Assembly (NCBI RefSeq): GCF_030867095.1
Contig: NC_081826.1
Location: forward strand, 42,138,001 to 42,202,000
DNA length: 64,000 nt
Origin: Alligator mississippiensis
Taxonomy: Eukaryota; Chordata; Crocodylia; Alligatoridae
Direction: 5' to 3'
Shown: positions 54,077-64,000 of the stretch, piece after piece
Numbering within the stretch: position 1 is the stretch's first letter
Layout: every line of letters starts with the position of its first letter
Made by a program: the position numbers and the translations under genes
The notes under the pieces: generated by a model
Database searches by the model: none
What the model was told of the DNA's origin: nothing
The model's input: the letters and a program-made list of their open reading frames with translations, nothing else

Positions 54077-55000
54077 TGTAACAGGAGGCTTTCTTGGGGC
54101 CGATTTTCCTGTGGCCCACCCACCTGTTTCTGAGCTAACCGCCCGCCTTCTTTCCCGCCATGCCTTGTTGTTAATTAATTGATGTTAATTAAGCGTGAGG
54201 CTGCCCATTTCTTGCCCCGATGCCAGGGGGCGCTTTCTGCAGTTCCATTCCTCCCCTACACCACAGCCCAAGCCTCGCAGATGGCATCCAGCTGTTATCC
54301 ACATCCGGCCCCACACTGGGCCCCAGAATCCTGCTCTCTGAACCCCACCTGGATCCCTCTATCCAGGCGGCCTATTCTGCCTTCATTCCAGACTGCATAG
54401 ATCCCTGAGCTGCTCCCCCTTACGGGTGTGGTCCCCCCGGGACCTTTTGGCTCTACTGGCCCTGGCCCACCGCCAGGCCAGTCGGAACCCCAGGCCCTCC
54501 GCTCAGGGCATCCTTTAACCCTTCCGGTCCTGGCCCCAGCATGGACCAGTCGGGGGATGTCAAGACAGGTTTGAGTCTATGGCCCCACTCTCTCACTGGG
54601 GTCCACCTTCTAGACTCTACAAGGGGGTAACCCACCTGGTTGTGGGAGCTGGGGTTAAGGCACCCCGACCTGCCTTTCACTGGGGTGGTCACTGGCCTGG
54701 CATTTCTTGGGAGCTCCCGCACCACTGAGAGCCCCACCAGGCCACCCACTCCCAGCAGGGTGCAGTTTTAGGTCATTCCCAGGACCAGGAGCCTCCTGAC
54801 CATCCCCTACAGCTCCTCCCTTGCCTCCATATTATACCAGCAGCCCTGCAGCCAGGCGATGTTGTTGTCTGGCCTTCCAGCAGCAAAGTGCCCTGGTTAT
54901 ATGGGCAGCCCTGAATCCAAAATGGCTGCCCTCATCAGGCTCCTGCCAGCTGCTGTCTTCAGGCCCTTAAAGTGGCAGGCACAAAGAGTGCCCTGCCACA
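54077..55000 (-). mobile_element. Solo LTR, 924 bp
   Basis: The ends are TGTAACAGGAGGC and GTGCCCTGCCACA (TG...CA), flanked by a perfect 4-bp duplication GGTA (54073-54076 and 55001-55004). On the minus strand it starts TGTGGCAGGGCACTC. It has a TATA-like GGTATAATATGG (near 54830-54841), placing its promoter on that strand. There are no internal retroviral sequences beside it. It sits eight bases after the Harbinger-like element. Its sequence differs from the LTR at 5447. Confidence 0.75.
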
Positions 55001-55004
55001 GGTA

Positions 55005-58000
55005 GCAAAGGGAAAGCTGGAAAGTCAGATTTAAAGTAATGAATGTAAACACTGACACACCTGGCTCTTGCAGTGTTTGCTGTATTGTTTATGCTTTACC
55101 TCATGAACTAGTTTATTCTCTCACATATGTGAGGTAGAGCAGTACAGTAATACCAGACTTGTAGACAGGAAGACAAGCAGAGGTCCAGGGCCTCAGCCAG
55201 TATAAGCAGGTCACTGGAGCTACACCAGTGTAAGTTACACCACCCAAAGAGGTGATATCCCAAAGCTATAGAGGGAGCCAGTACCAGAGGTGGGGTGAGC
55301 ATTCAGTTTTGGGCTCCAAGTGTTTAATTCACATAAGTAACCCACATGTAAGGCCTAGATTTTTGGAAGGAGGGTTTTGTGTAGGTGTGGATGCTTTCTA
55401 TTTGATGAAAAACTCATCACCAGAGCAGGGACTTGCTAGAGCTTGATGTGGTGAGGCAGAGTGTTTCAATTAAAATGGGAAGTTTACCTTGGGCTTATGA
55501 GGATTGACATGACACTTCCATTGATAATTAGCAGAAAGGCTTTATTAATTAGATAACGAGCTTATAGAAAACTGACAGGTATGCTATTGCAATGTACAAA
55601 TAAACAAGCTATAATCAAGTCCAGAATATTTTTAGCCATAATACTGTTTTCTCACTAACACGGGCAAGGAGGAGGTCTTGATCTTTACAGCTTTCACCCA
55701 GTGTGGATCCATCACAGCTGGTCAGCTGGGTGTAGATCATGATGGGTCAACTTGGTTCTTCTCACCTGGAATGAATGCACTTTCCTGGCATCTTCATTCT
55801 TGCCTTACACCCTTTCTTCAAAGTATATTGTCTTGATGGACTGATGTCCAGAGCCCAGATAAAGTTGACAGGGTGGAGGGTCATTGTCCTTTGGTTGTGC
55901 TGTAATTGTTAACTGTTCGGATCCAGCCCTGGGTGTTGTTGGTGAAACCGACATACACAGAACTCTTGATTGCTCTGGAAGTTTACCATTTAATTAACAT
56001 CAATAGGGCTTGATTACTTAAATCAAACCTCTTACATTATGGATTGTGAGGCACCATATGGGTCCTTGTTGCAACAGGGAAGCTCCCAAAATATTTTTCA
56101 ACTGGCATAGGTGCATATATTGGGAAGGAATGTGGTAAAAAGGGAGAGGCAATCACTCTGAAAGGGGAAACTATTCATAATTGATTTAGAGTACTTAGAC
56201 CTGGGGTGTACTCGATACCAAAAGTGGGAGATGGGATTAACTGTATTGTTGTATTTCGAGTGGTCCCAGCCATGAGCTTGCATTCTTGTGCAAGAGGCAC
56301 TATTATAATTTAGTCCTTTAAATTTTACACGTAGGTCTGGACAAACTCTGTGTTCAGCACGGAGTCAAAAGAATTAATCTCTGCTAGATTGGTTAGTCTC
56401 CTCTTAGTGGTGCTGGTGTCTACCAGCCAGTGAAGATCACTTTCCCCACCGGACTGAAGTAATCTTTGTGCAGGTGCTCTGTAGCTTGAGGGAAGGCTCT
56501 TTTCTCTACATATTCTAGCCAAGTTACCCAGGACTTAGCTTCCTACCTGGTCTGGAAACTGAGTGTCTGCCTATAATTCTGAGGATTAATTTTTTAAAAG
56601 ATTGATACCCCATTTGCTACCCTCCAACTGTTTGTATATAGCTTAGCTACTCACTTTTAGGAAAGCTGGCCTATTTGTCTTACCAGGTAAGCCACTGCAT
56701 TTTATGAATTATTTCAGAATCTCCACTTTTGACCCTTCAACCTCTGAACAATACCTAATGTTTATGACTTGAAAAGAGTATATCTTATAGCTGTCTCCCC
56801 AATATCTTCTGTAGTGAAGACCATAGAATAGAAGTCATTTAAGGTATGACTATACTGATGATTGCAGTATAATGTAGGGAGACTGGGCATGGCTTTGAAT
56901 GAGTCTGTACTGGAACAATCTAATTGTGGCATCATAGGGCTCCATGTAGGATAATTTACCCTGTTTCTCAGCAGGGCAAATTAGCCAATCCTGAACACTG
57001 TGCTGTCTTGGCTGGGTTTCTTCTTGTACTCAAGCTAGCTTGTTTAAAGCTAAATCTGTTATCTCTGCACTACAATGTGGTTGTCACTGTTTGCTTCTCT
57101 GCAGTGATCTTTTCCTCCTGAACTGTATCTTTCACTCCCTAGTAGTCTGAAACACCCACTGATATTTTTTCAGACTTTCTGCATCTGTGGACTTAAAGAA
57201 TTTCTTGTTACTTTAATTTTTATTTAGTTAGTTGCTCTTTGTGCACTAATCCCCTTAGTGCTCCTAATTTACATCATTCCTCTTGCTTAATATAATTAAT
57301 GTTCTTTTCTATTGACTATGCTAACTTAGGATTTCTGTTTATTGAACGATACCTGCTTGGTTTGAATAATGTTTAGGACCTTGCCATTTGACCATATGCT
57401 TTTCATGCCTCGTTGCTTTTTTGTGTGTTTGGGGGGAGGTATTACTTTTGTGACTCTGGTACTTGGGATGAGGTAGCCTCCATGCTTCCTCTGAGGATTT
57501 TCATTTCCTTACTTTTGACCTGAATTTCTTTTGCACTCATTTACATTTTAAAATAAAGACTTTAGGGTCTTTTGCTCTAGTTTTTCAGTAGAAAACCCAA
57601 AAGGGCATTGGTGAAGACACAAAGCCTCTGCTGTCCTGTGGTATAAATCCTCTCTGGGATTCAGGATACCTGGATGGCAGAGAGAGGAATTTCTCTTCTG
57701 AATCAAGACAAAAAGGGTTGTCTCATTATCATTAGTTGGCCTTCAGTATGAAACATTATATTATTGAACATCTCATGCACTGAGGGCGTTGATTGTTAAC
57801 TTACTATATTTTTCTTTCTAGATCATTTCCCATGTGTAGTGATGTAAGCAAACTGTTCTGATCCATGCTTTAAAAAGTCCTTGATTTAACTGTCTATTTC
57901 CATTGACTTTGAACTTCTTTTATATCCAGGAAAAGGCACAAAATTCTGTAGCTTAATCGCTTGGTATTCTCCAGTGTGGCTAAGCCTCATTTCTGCTAAC

Positions 58001-60039
58001 CAGATTGCCATCATTCTTTTCTCCTTTCCCTATCATTTGTGACTTGATCCAATAAAAGTATCAAACCTCATTCATCACACTATGTAAGACATTGTAAAAT
58101 AGGTCTCACTGGTTCCTCCTGGTACTAAATAGCTTTTTTATCAGTGAAACAAAATTTTCTTGCCCACCTCCTAGCTATTCTTCTCTGGGATAGAATCACA
58201 CTGAAGTTTTACCTAGTGACAGAAGTTGAATGCTTCCTGCTTTAATGTTTATTTAGTAAAACATTTTACATTCCTGGAGAGATACCAGTCTGTCATTAAT
58301 GGATTCTTGGCTCTGTGCCAGCAGCTAATAGTTTTATGGGCCCTCATAGCCTTGCTGTGTAATTTTGGTAACTGTGCAGTTGCGGCTTCTCTCTCTCCTT
58401 TTTTTTTTCAATTTTGAACAAAACAGTGGACTAAAAGCCAGATCCAGGGACCCACTATGTGTCTCTAGAGAGGAGAGGAGAGGGGGCTTAGAAGGGAAGA
58501 AAAAATCTTCCCCATCAAGTCTTGAGGGAGCTGTAAAGCTGCTCTGAGGAGGCTACTCAAACTCTCTGTGATCCTAATTTTCCCAGCCATGGAAGGGAGT
58601 GGAGGGCAGGACCATAAGTTCCGTGCAGTGATTAGATTTTGTGGTCTCATCTCAACCCTCCCTTGTGTAAGAAGTGCCCACAAAACTGGGTTCTGGGTTC
58701 CATACAGTGGATATACCCCCACCTACTAGACACTCTTCATATCAAACCTCCCCAGCTGAATCATACTAGGTCTGTTGCCAAGTGGATTTCTGTAGTCACA
58801 GAAGTGGGAACTGGATTTGCAAACTTGACTAAAAGTTTAAATTCTGTATCAGTCTCATTCAATCTTGTTTTCCCTTGGCAGTTAAGATCAAAACATTCCT
58901 CTTATTAGAGTCTCCTTGTTTTCTCTTCATCAGTCTATTTTACCGAAGAAAAGGAGTGTCCTAATTATTTTTAAATGGGATTTACTTTTGTCTTTCAACT
59001 GGAGAAACCAGAGTGTTATATATGTGCATATGCATTTCAATGGTATGACGTAGCTGGAGAAAAATGAGTGCTTTGGTGTTACAGGTCAAGTTTATTTAAC
59101 ACTGCAATGTTTTAAAACAGGATGATGCCATTTCAATTAAATGTCCCAGAATAACAGAATGTTTTGCAAGGTAATTGTTTAAAAAACTTTTCAGAACAAC
59201 CTTTGCAAATCAAATATGTCTTGGATAAAATACACCAGCAATAAAATAGCACATGTTACAAAAGTGAAGCTGGGGACTTTACTAGAAAAGAGGGAAGCAG
59301 TAATATCCATTTCCGGACTGTATGTTTTGTAACAACACATTATTACACAAATCAGCAGTAACAGCCCAGTCCATATTTCTTTTGAAACATAAGTGCCTTA
59401 TAGCCATCTCACTATAGCCTTATGATACTGGGGCAATTGCAAGAAAGAAAAAGCTAAGAACTACTAAGTGAGTGCACTTGCAGCTCCTGCATTTCTGGTG
59501 AGAGCACTTGCAGCGCCTTCTCTTTCAGTTCTGGCAGCTCTTCCTACGCTCTTCCTTCATGTTTCCCACCCATCATGATCATTTCCATAGTCTGGATTAG
59601 CTGATGATCCTGATAAGATACACAACACACTTGAATGACTAATCACAAAGGACAGTGGACAGGTGCCTTAGCTTTGAATTTTTTGAGTTTGAAACCTACC
59701 TTAGTGCTATCCCTTTCTGTTGTCAGATCTTCTGGAGAATTTTCCCCAAATTGCTGGGAGTTTGATTTTTCTTTTTAAAGAAACATTCAAAAAGCTTTTG
59801 GAATAATGGGGTGCAATGTCAACTAAACTCAACTTCAGAACTAGCTCTGTTAAGGGAGCTTCAAAATATTGCTGGCTTCTGCTCTAGAGTTACACTGGGA
59901 AACTCTGGAAACAGAATGTGGGTCTCGGATTCGCTGCAATTTCTCTACTTGATCAGCTACCACTGGGTATCTTGCTACTTGCTCCTTGTTTCATGTAGGT
60001 GCTATAAGACCTTGGCCCCCATCTGGCTGATGACCTTCC
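55005..60039. other. Downstream intergenic region; nothing coding recognised
   Basis: Five kilobases of mostly AT-rich, unique-looking sequence. No transposon end pairs were found by eye. The segment 59041-59260 has an enhancer-like look (listed separately). Short frames (58226-58908, 59811-60050) have no domains. Confidence 0.45.
59041..59260. promoter_or_regulatory. Possible conserved non-coding element
   Basis: An AT-rich block with CATTTCAATTAAATG (59129-59143, palindromic arms), GCAAGGTAATTGTTTAAA, and TTTGCAAATCAAATATG (59212 onward; POU/octamer-like TTTGCAAAT). The motif mix fits a developmental enhancer. The distance from GDF6 is about 23 kb. There is no conservation evidence in hand. 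Confidence 0.3.
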
Positions 60040-60400
60040 CATGTGCATAATTAGGTTAAGGAGGCGTTGATGTCATCTTCCCCAACTGCTCTCCACTGTT
60101 AGTTGTCTCACCTGCCACGACTTTGATTTTTGTTCTGTTTGGGAGTTAGTTTCACTAGGAGATTGTTTCAGTCCAGGAGGGGTAATCTCTTTGTGGGGCT
60201 CCACCTCCCATATACTTCAGCCTTACCACACCCCTGGTGTTACTTCTGCCAAATGTTTTCAGGGGACAGGCCTCCTTTTAGCCACTCCACCCTTTCAGCA
60301 GTGGCTGCAAGGAAGAATTTGTGCTCCAAAAGACCGAAAACCAGGAACCCGAGTCAGTCCCAGGGACTGAGGCTCTGTTGAGGCACTCTACCCTATCTGC
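60040..60400 (-). mobile_element. Possible degraded LTR fragment
   Basis: CACCTGCCACGACTTTG (60111) and GGGGCTCCACCTCCCATAT (60196) match, in order and spacing, GCCTGCCACGACTTGG (5508) and GGGCTCCGCCTCCCCTA (5627) of the solo LTR at 5447-6355. The ends are not definable. Confidence 0.35.
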
Positions 60401-61139
60401 CCCTTTAAATCAGGATTCTTTACTGTCCCCACCCTCAGTTGGGCAATCCAATTAAATTCCACAATCGGGACTAGGAAAAAAGAAGGAAAACAAAACAATG
60501 ACAAAAATGAAACACAGGCCCTTCAGGGTTATAGAGTCCCTCCCTCATCTCCTCTGGAGATCAACCCTCTGGAGTCCCAACACCTTTCCCAGCATCTACT
60601 TGGAAGTGGCTCTATCAGCTTCAGGCAAACAATCCCTGAGCCTCAGCAACGGTGCTTCCCTCAGCAGTGGTCCTCCGAACGCCAAGAACTCTTTCCAAAT
60701 GCCTCTATGCTGCAGAACTTTGCAGGCCAATGCTGGCAAGACAGTCCCATGGCATCTCTGCCCACTGGATGCTGTAGTCTCTCACAGGCTAATCTTCTCT
60801 GGGGCTGGAAGCACCCTTCTGTATCTGCCGGCCACCAATCCTAAGGGAGCATTTGCTCTGAAAATGCAGCATGTTGCTCCTCACTCCTGTGGAAAACCTT
60901 CCCTCTTCTGAGGTAAGTACAAGGGAATTATTTCCCTCCTCCTATTAATTTCTGAATTCCTCTGTCTTGCCTGTTGCTCATGTCAAAGCCAAACAAGCCT
61001 GGGTGTTACTTAAATGAGCAAAGCAAATGTGTGTCACTCAATGCAAAACTACAAGTGACTTGGGATCTTCCACATGAATGGGCATACTTCTGATTTCCCA
61101 AAGGCTAGAAATTAATGACCAGTAAATGAACAGAAATAT
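60401..61139. other. Intergenic, nothing recognised
   Basis: The 137-codon + frame at 60498-60911 is Ser/Leu/Pro-rich without a known domain. It may be a continuation of the degraded LTR. Confidence 0.4.
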
Positions 61140-61460
61140 TACTACACACAGTGTGTAGTCAACCTACAGAATTCTATGCTACGGGAGGTCACTGATTCAA
61201 ATGCAGTGCCTGGATTTGAAAAATGTCTGGATAATTTTATTTCAATTAATCACACTTGAAATTAGGCAAGCCAAGATCAAGATATTTAGATCTCTTACTC
61301 CAGAGTACATGCTACTTTTCTCCAGAGATCAGGAAGGAATTTTCCATCTTACATATATTTTTGCCCAACTGGCAAAGTTTTATTATAATGTTTCCTCACT
61401 TTCTTCTAAAGCACAATGCCAGTGTTGGACACAGGACAAGGGAATAAATGTGCCAGTTGG
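61140..61460 (+). mobile_element. L3/CR1-type ancient LINE 3' fragment
   Basis: ACACAGTGTGTAGTCAACC, then ACAGAATTCTATGCTACGGG, then GATTTGAAAAATGTCTGG and later ATCAGGAAGGAATTTTCC follow the order of the L3 (ancient CR1 clade) 3' region found across amniotes. It is strongly diverged, hence old. Confidence 0.55.
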
Positions 61461-62797
61461 CTAAATGGAGCTGTCTGCTTATGCCTACTCCAAAGCCTCC
61501 TCACATACAGTATTTGGATGAAGTCTAGGTCCAAGACCCAAGGCTTCTTGCCAGGGCCTATCTCTACCTGTTCCTGGGCATGTCTATATGGTCTTTAATG
61601 TGCTTTAGGTACTGCACATTAAATCTAGTATCTCCATTGTGAGGTACTAGCAAAAGGTTCACGCGCATTAGCTAAAGAGTGTATGTTGAATGCTGTCGGT
61701 GTGTTGGGTCTGGTACACAAATACAAGCATACACATAACTACAGGTATACTCACTCTCCATGGAGTGAAACTCAGGGTGTATCTCCACCAACAAAAGACT
61801 CCACTAGACCAAGGGGCAGCAGCATTTTGGAGTAGCGGCTGCTTTATCAGAGCTTAGCTCTGAAGATTGCCTGCTTCCAACCTTCCACACTGCTGACACT
61901 GAGACTGAATCCACAGTCAGCTTCCTCCCTTCCCACTGCAGTGGTGCCATTGGTATTCCTCCCTGCTGCCTGGCCACTATGTGAGTGAAGCTCCCTGCAG
62001 CCAAAATGCTAGATACTTCCCCCTCCCCCGTTGTCAACTCCTGCACTAGACATCATCACAGCAAAGCATATCACATCCATTCTACACCCAGCAATGGATG
62101 TAACTGCCTAATTGAAGTCATGGGTGAATCTAGGATCACAGTGATGGGGGGTATGGCTGCTCTCCCTTTAGCTGTGTGGTGCAAGCATGGTGAAGAAATC
62201 ACATTTGCATGTGTGCCACACAGTTAAAGGGGGTATGGCCACAACCCCTCACTGTGATCTTGGATGTCAATGGGCTCTCAGACTCACTGGTGTGTCAATA
62301 CAACTCCTGCTAGGAGCTCTGCATGTGCTGTGAGTGCTATCAACTTACTGTGGTAGGATCTGTCTGGAGTCCCTGATTTTTGCACCAAAGACTACTACTG
62401 TTCACTCGTCCACTGCCTTCTCCCTCCCCCTACTCAAATTCAGCAGTAGGGGAAAGGAGGGGGTGGCTGGCAGCAGCACACAGGCCCTGGGTTCCGTGAA
62501 AGCAGGGGCTGAGCATCACTGCTGCTCATTCTCTCCTTTCCTCTGCTGATGAATTTACTGGGGGAGGTGGGAGATGCAGAGTGAGCAGCAGCAGACTCCA
62601 GAGCAGCATGAAAGCAGGGACTCCAGAAAGACCTGCTAGTGAGTTCATAGAGCTCACAGAACCTGCAGAGCTTCTAGCAGGAGCTGTGCTGACTTGCTGG
62701 TGAGCTCTGAGAGCTTACTGGGCATAGGGGTCACAACCAAAGGGTGGTGTGACCACACTGCCACACCCCTCTGGATCCCTCCTTGGCTAGGGACAGA
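61461..62797. other. Intergenic; unassigned repeat-like ends
   Basis: GGGCATGTCTATATGG (61576) and GGGTGTATCTCCACC (61775) look like left ends of Harbinger-type elements, but no matching right ends were found. The rest (62.0-62.8 kb) is CTGC/AGCAG-rich without a gene. Confidence 0.35.
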
Positions 62798-62803
62798 AGT
62801 TAC

Positions 62804-62953
62804 CAGTGTTGCCAACTTTTATATTATATATATATACACACATTATAGCTTAGCTCTTTTATACATATAGATATGAAAGAGCTAAGTTTTTCACATTCCC
62901 GAAACATAGATTTTAAGAAAAACATCAAAAAATCTTGAGAGTTGGCAATGCTG
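62804..62953. mobile_element. Short TIR element, 150 bp
   Basis: The ends are CAGTGTTGCCAAC and, inverted, CAGCATTGCCAACTCTC. Identical AGTTAC hexamers flank it (62798-62803 and 62954-62959). Inside, CTTAGCTCTTTTATA pairs with TATGAAAGAGCTAAG around a short loop. The superfamily is not certain. Confidence 0.6.
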
Positions 62954-63019
62954 AGTTACACATAAACCGCTTCAAGTGATCAAAAACTGGTTTAAACCTG
63001 TAACAGAATATAATATATA

Positions 63020-63499
63020 TGTGACAGGCTAGCTGGCAGTGACTTAGCCCAGGGGTTTTGAAGGTGTAAAAGATGATGGGAGGACTTGGGATTCCCTTTC
63101 CCCACCAATCAGGCCCCAGAGACTCACCCTCCATGTCCCCTGATCGGCCACTTGGGTCACCTGGAGGGGGATAAAAGGGACAGTGCAGCTGACTTAGGGG
63201 AGACCAGCGAGGGACCACAAGGAAGGAGCTTCAAAGAGCTGGGCCAGCAGGGCAGGAGCAGTTGCCCCAGAAGCACCTGAAGGAGTGGGACCTGCAGGCA
63301 GCAGTTGGACCCTGGTTTATACTGGTTATGTTCCCAGTACTGTTCTCTCATTAAAAGGTATATGGTGAAGTCCCCATTGGTGGTCTGGCTCTGCTCTATA
63401 GGGGGAGGAGAGTCCCTACACCTCCCACAGCGCTTGTGCACCTGCTTTGATCCCTTCAATTGGAGAGGGGGTACCTCTTGGAGTACCGTGCGGGTTACA
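63020..63499 (+). mobile_element. Solo LTR, about 480 bp
   Basis: The ends are TGTGACAGGC and CGGGTTACA (TG...CA). A TATA-like ATAAAAG lies at 63171-63177 and an ATTAAA polyadenylation signal at 63350-63355, in promoter-then-polyA order for the + strand. The flanking TATA and TACA are nearly, not perfectly, duplicated. It is GC-rich against AT-rich flanks. No internal genes are present. Confidence 0.6.
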
Positions 63500-64000
63500 T
63501 ACATATGCACATAAACCAGTTTCAAAATGGCTAAAACTGGTTTAAGATAAACCTGGCTGCATGTAGCATCAGACTTAACTGATTTAGGTCAAACTGGCTT
63601 ATGAAACTTCTGTCCCAGATCCCTTCCTGGTTCAAGTTAAATCAGAGTCCCTCAGCATCCTAGTATTTTGCAGCCCTGGGATGGATTATGTTGTCTGCTC
63701 CAGAAAGCAGGGCTGGCCTCACTCCTCTCCTCCGTAGCTGGAGCAGAGAGAGCTGGCTCACTGGCCTCACTGGCTGGCTCACTGCCCACCCCCACTCCCC
63801 CAGGCAAACCCTGGCTGGCGTCTGGGGCCAGGGAGGAGAGTTAATCTTCCCTTCCCCCAAGTACAGAGATGCCCTGTCCTGTTAAACTTACTGCTGGCTG
63901 CGACTGTGGACTACAAATCCCAGAGGCACCTGGGAGCAGGAAGAGGAAGTGATGAACAACTCTGCAGAGTCCTGCTGCTGTGATTCTGGACTGCAAATCC
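63500..64000. other. Window end; repeat-like, unassigned
   Basis: CACATAAACCAGTTTC and AAAACTGGTTTAAG (63509-63545) resemble ACATAAACCGCTTC and AAAACTGGTTTAAACC (62960-63000) on the other side of the LTR, so the LTR seems to have landed in an older repeat. The tail (63890-64000) has two CTACAAATCCC/CTGCAAATCC-like motifs of a common reptile repeat. No gene is seen. Confidence 0.35.

Noticed and set aside
61576-61790. A complete Harbinger element between GGGCATGTCTATATGG and GGGTGTATCTCCACC
   Set aside because: Both motifs point the same way, so they are not inverted ends of one element, and no matching right end was found.
1-64000. CRISPR arrays, operons or bacterial-type systems
   Set aside because: The sequence is vertebrate nuclear DNA. 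No regularly spaced repeats with unique spacers and no prokaryotic gene organisation are present.

Overview
This window is vertebrate nuclear DNA with one recognisable protein-coding gene, GDF6 (growth/differentiation factor 6, BMP13), a secreted BMP-family ligand. It lies on the + strand as two coding exons (27277-27628 and 35459-36303) separated by a 7,830-bp intron. The predicted protein has 398 residues and a complete seven-cysteine mature domain behind an RQRR processing site. The repeats suggest a reptile, most likely a crocodilian: there are several CR1 LINE copies whose 3' ends resemble the crocodilian CR1 tail (repeated TCATAGAT/ATCTATGA octamers), many hAT and Harbinger-like miniature elements, and no mammalian SINE/L1 landscape. 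A turtle is not excluded.

Layout. 1-26.8 kb: upstream, gene-poor and AT-rich, with CR1 fragments (including a 1.4-kb reverse-transcriptase remnant at 14657-16085), a solo LTR with 5-bp duplications (5447-6355), and a run of short DNA transposons, several with perfect 8-bp target duplications. 26.8-36.7 kb: a very GC-rich domain holding the GDF6 promoter, exon 1, an intron with embedded AT-rich conserved-looking islands, an imperfect inverted repeat around microsatellites, and exon 2. 36.3-38.6 kb: probable 3' UTR, changing from GC-rich to AT-rich. 38.6-64 kb: gene-poor downstream sequence with old CR1, nested insertions (CR1 inside a hAT element; CR1 inside a Harbinger-like element next to a solo LTR), a possible Helitron, an L3-like LINE tail and a solo LTR near the end.

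Biology. Only GDF6 is supported as a gene. The surrounding DNA is transposon debris plus unique sequence in which distal enhancers could lie, and some candidates are flagged. No new multi-gene system is visible. The most unusual features are within GDF6: near-complete G/C at third codon positions (264 of the last 265 codons), a polyarginine cluster in the prodomain, and a shortened Gly-Pro linker encoded by GGGGCC repeats just before the processing site. All family assignments come from reading the sequence and from knowledge of the families; no database search was run.
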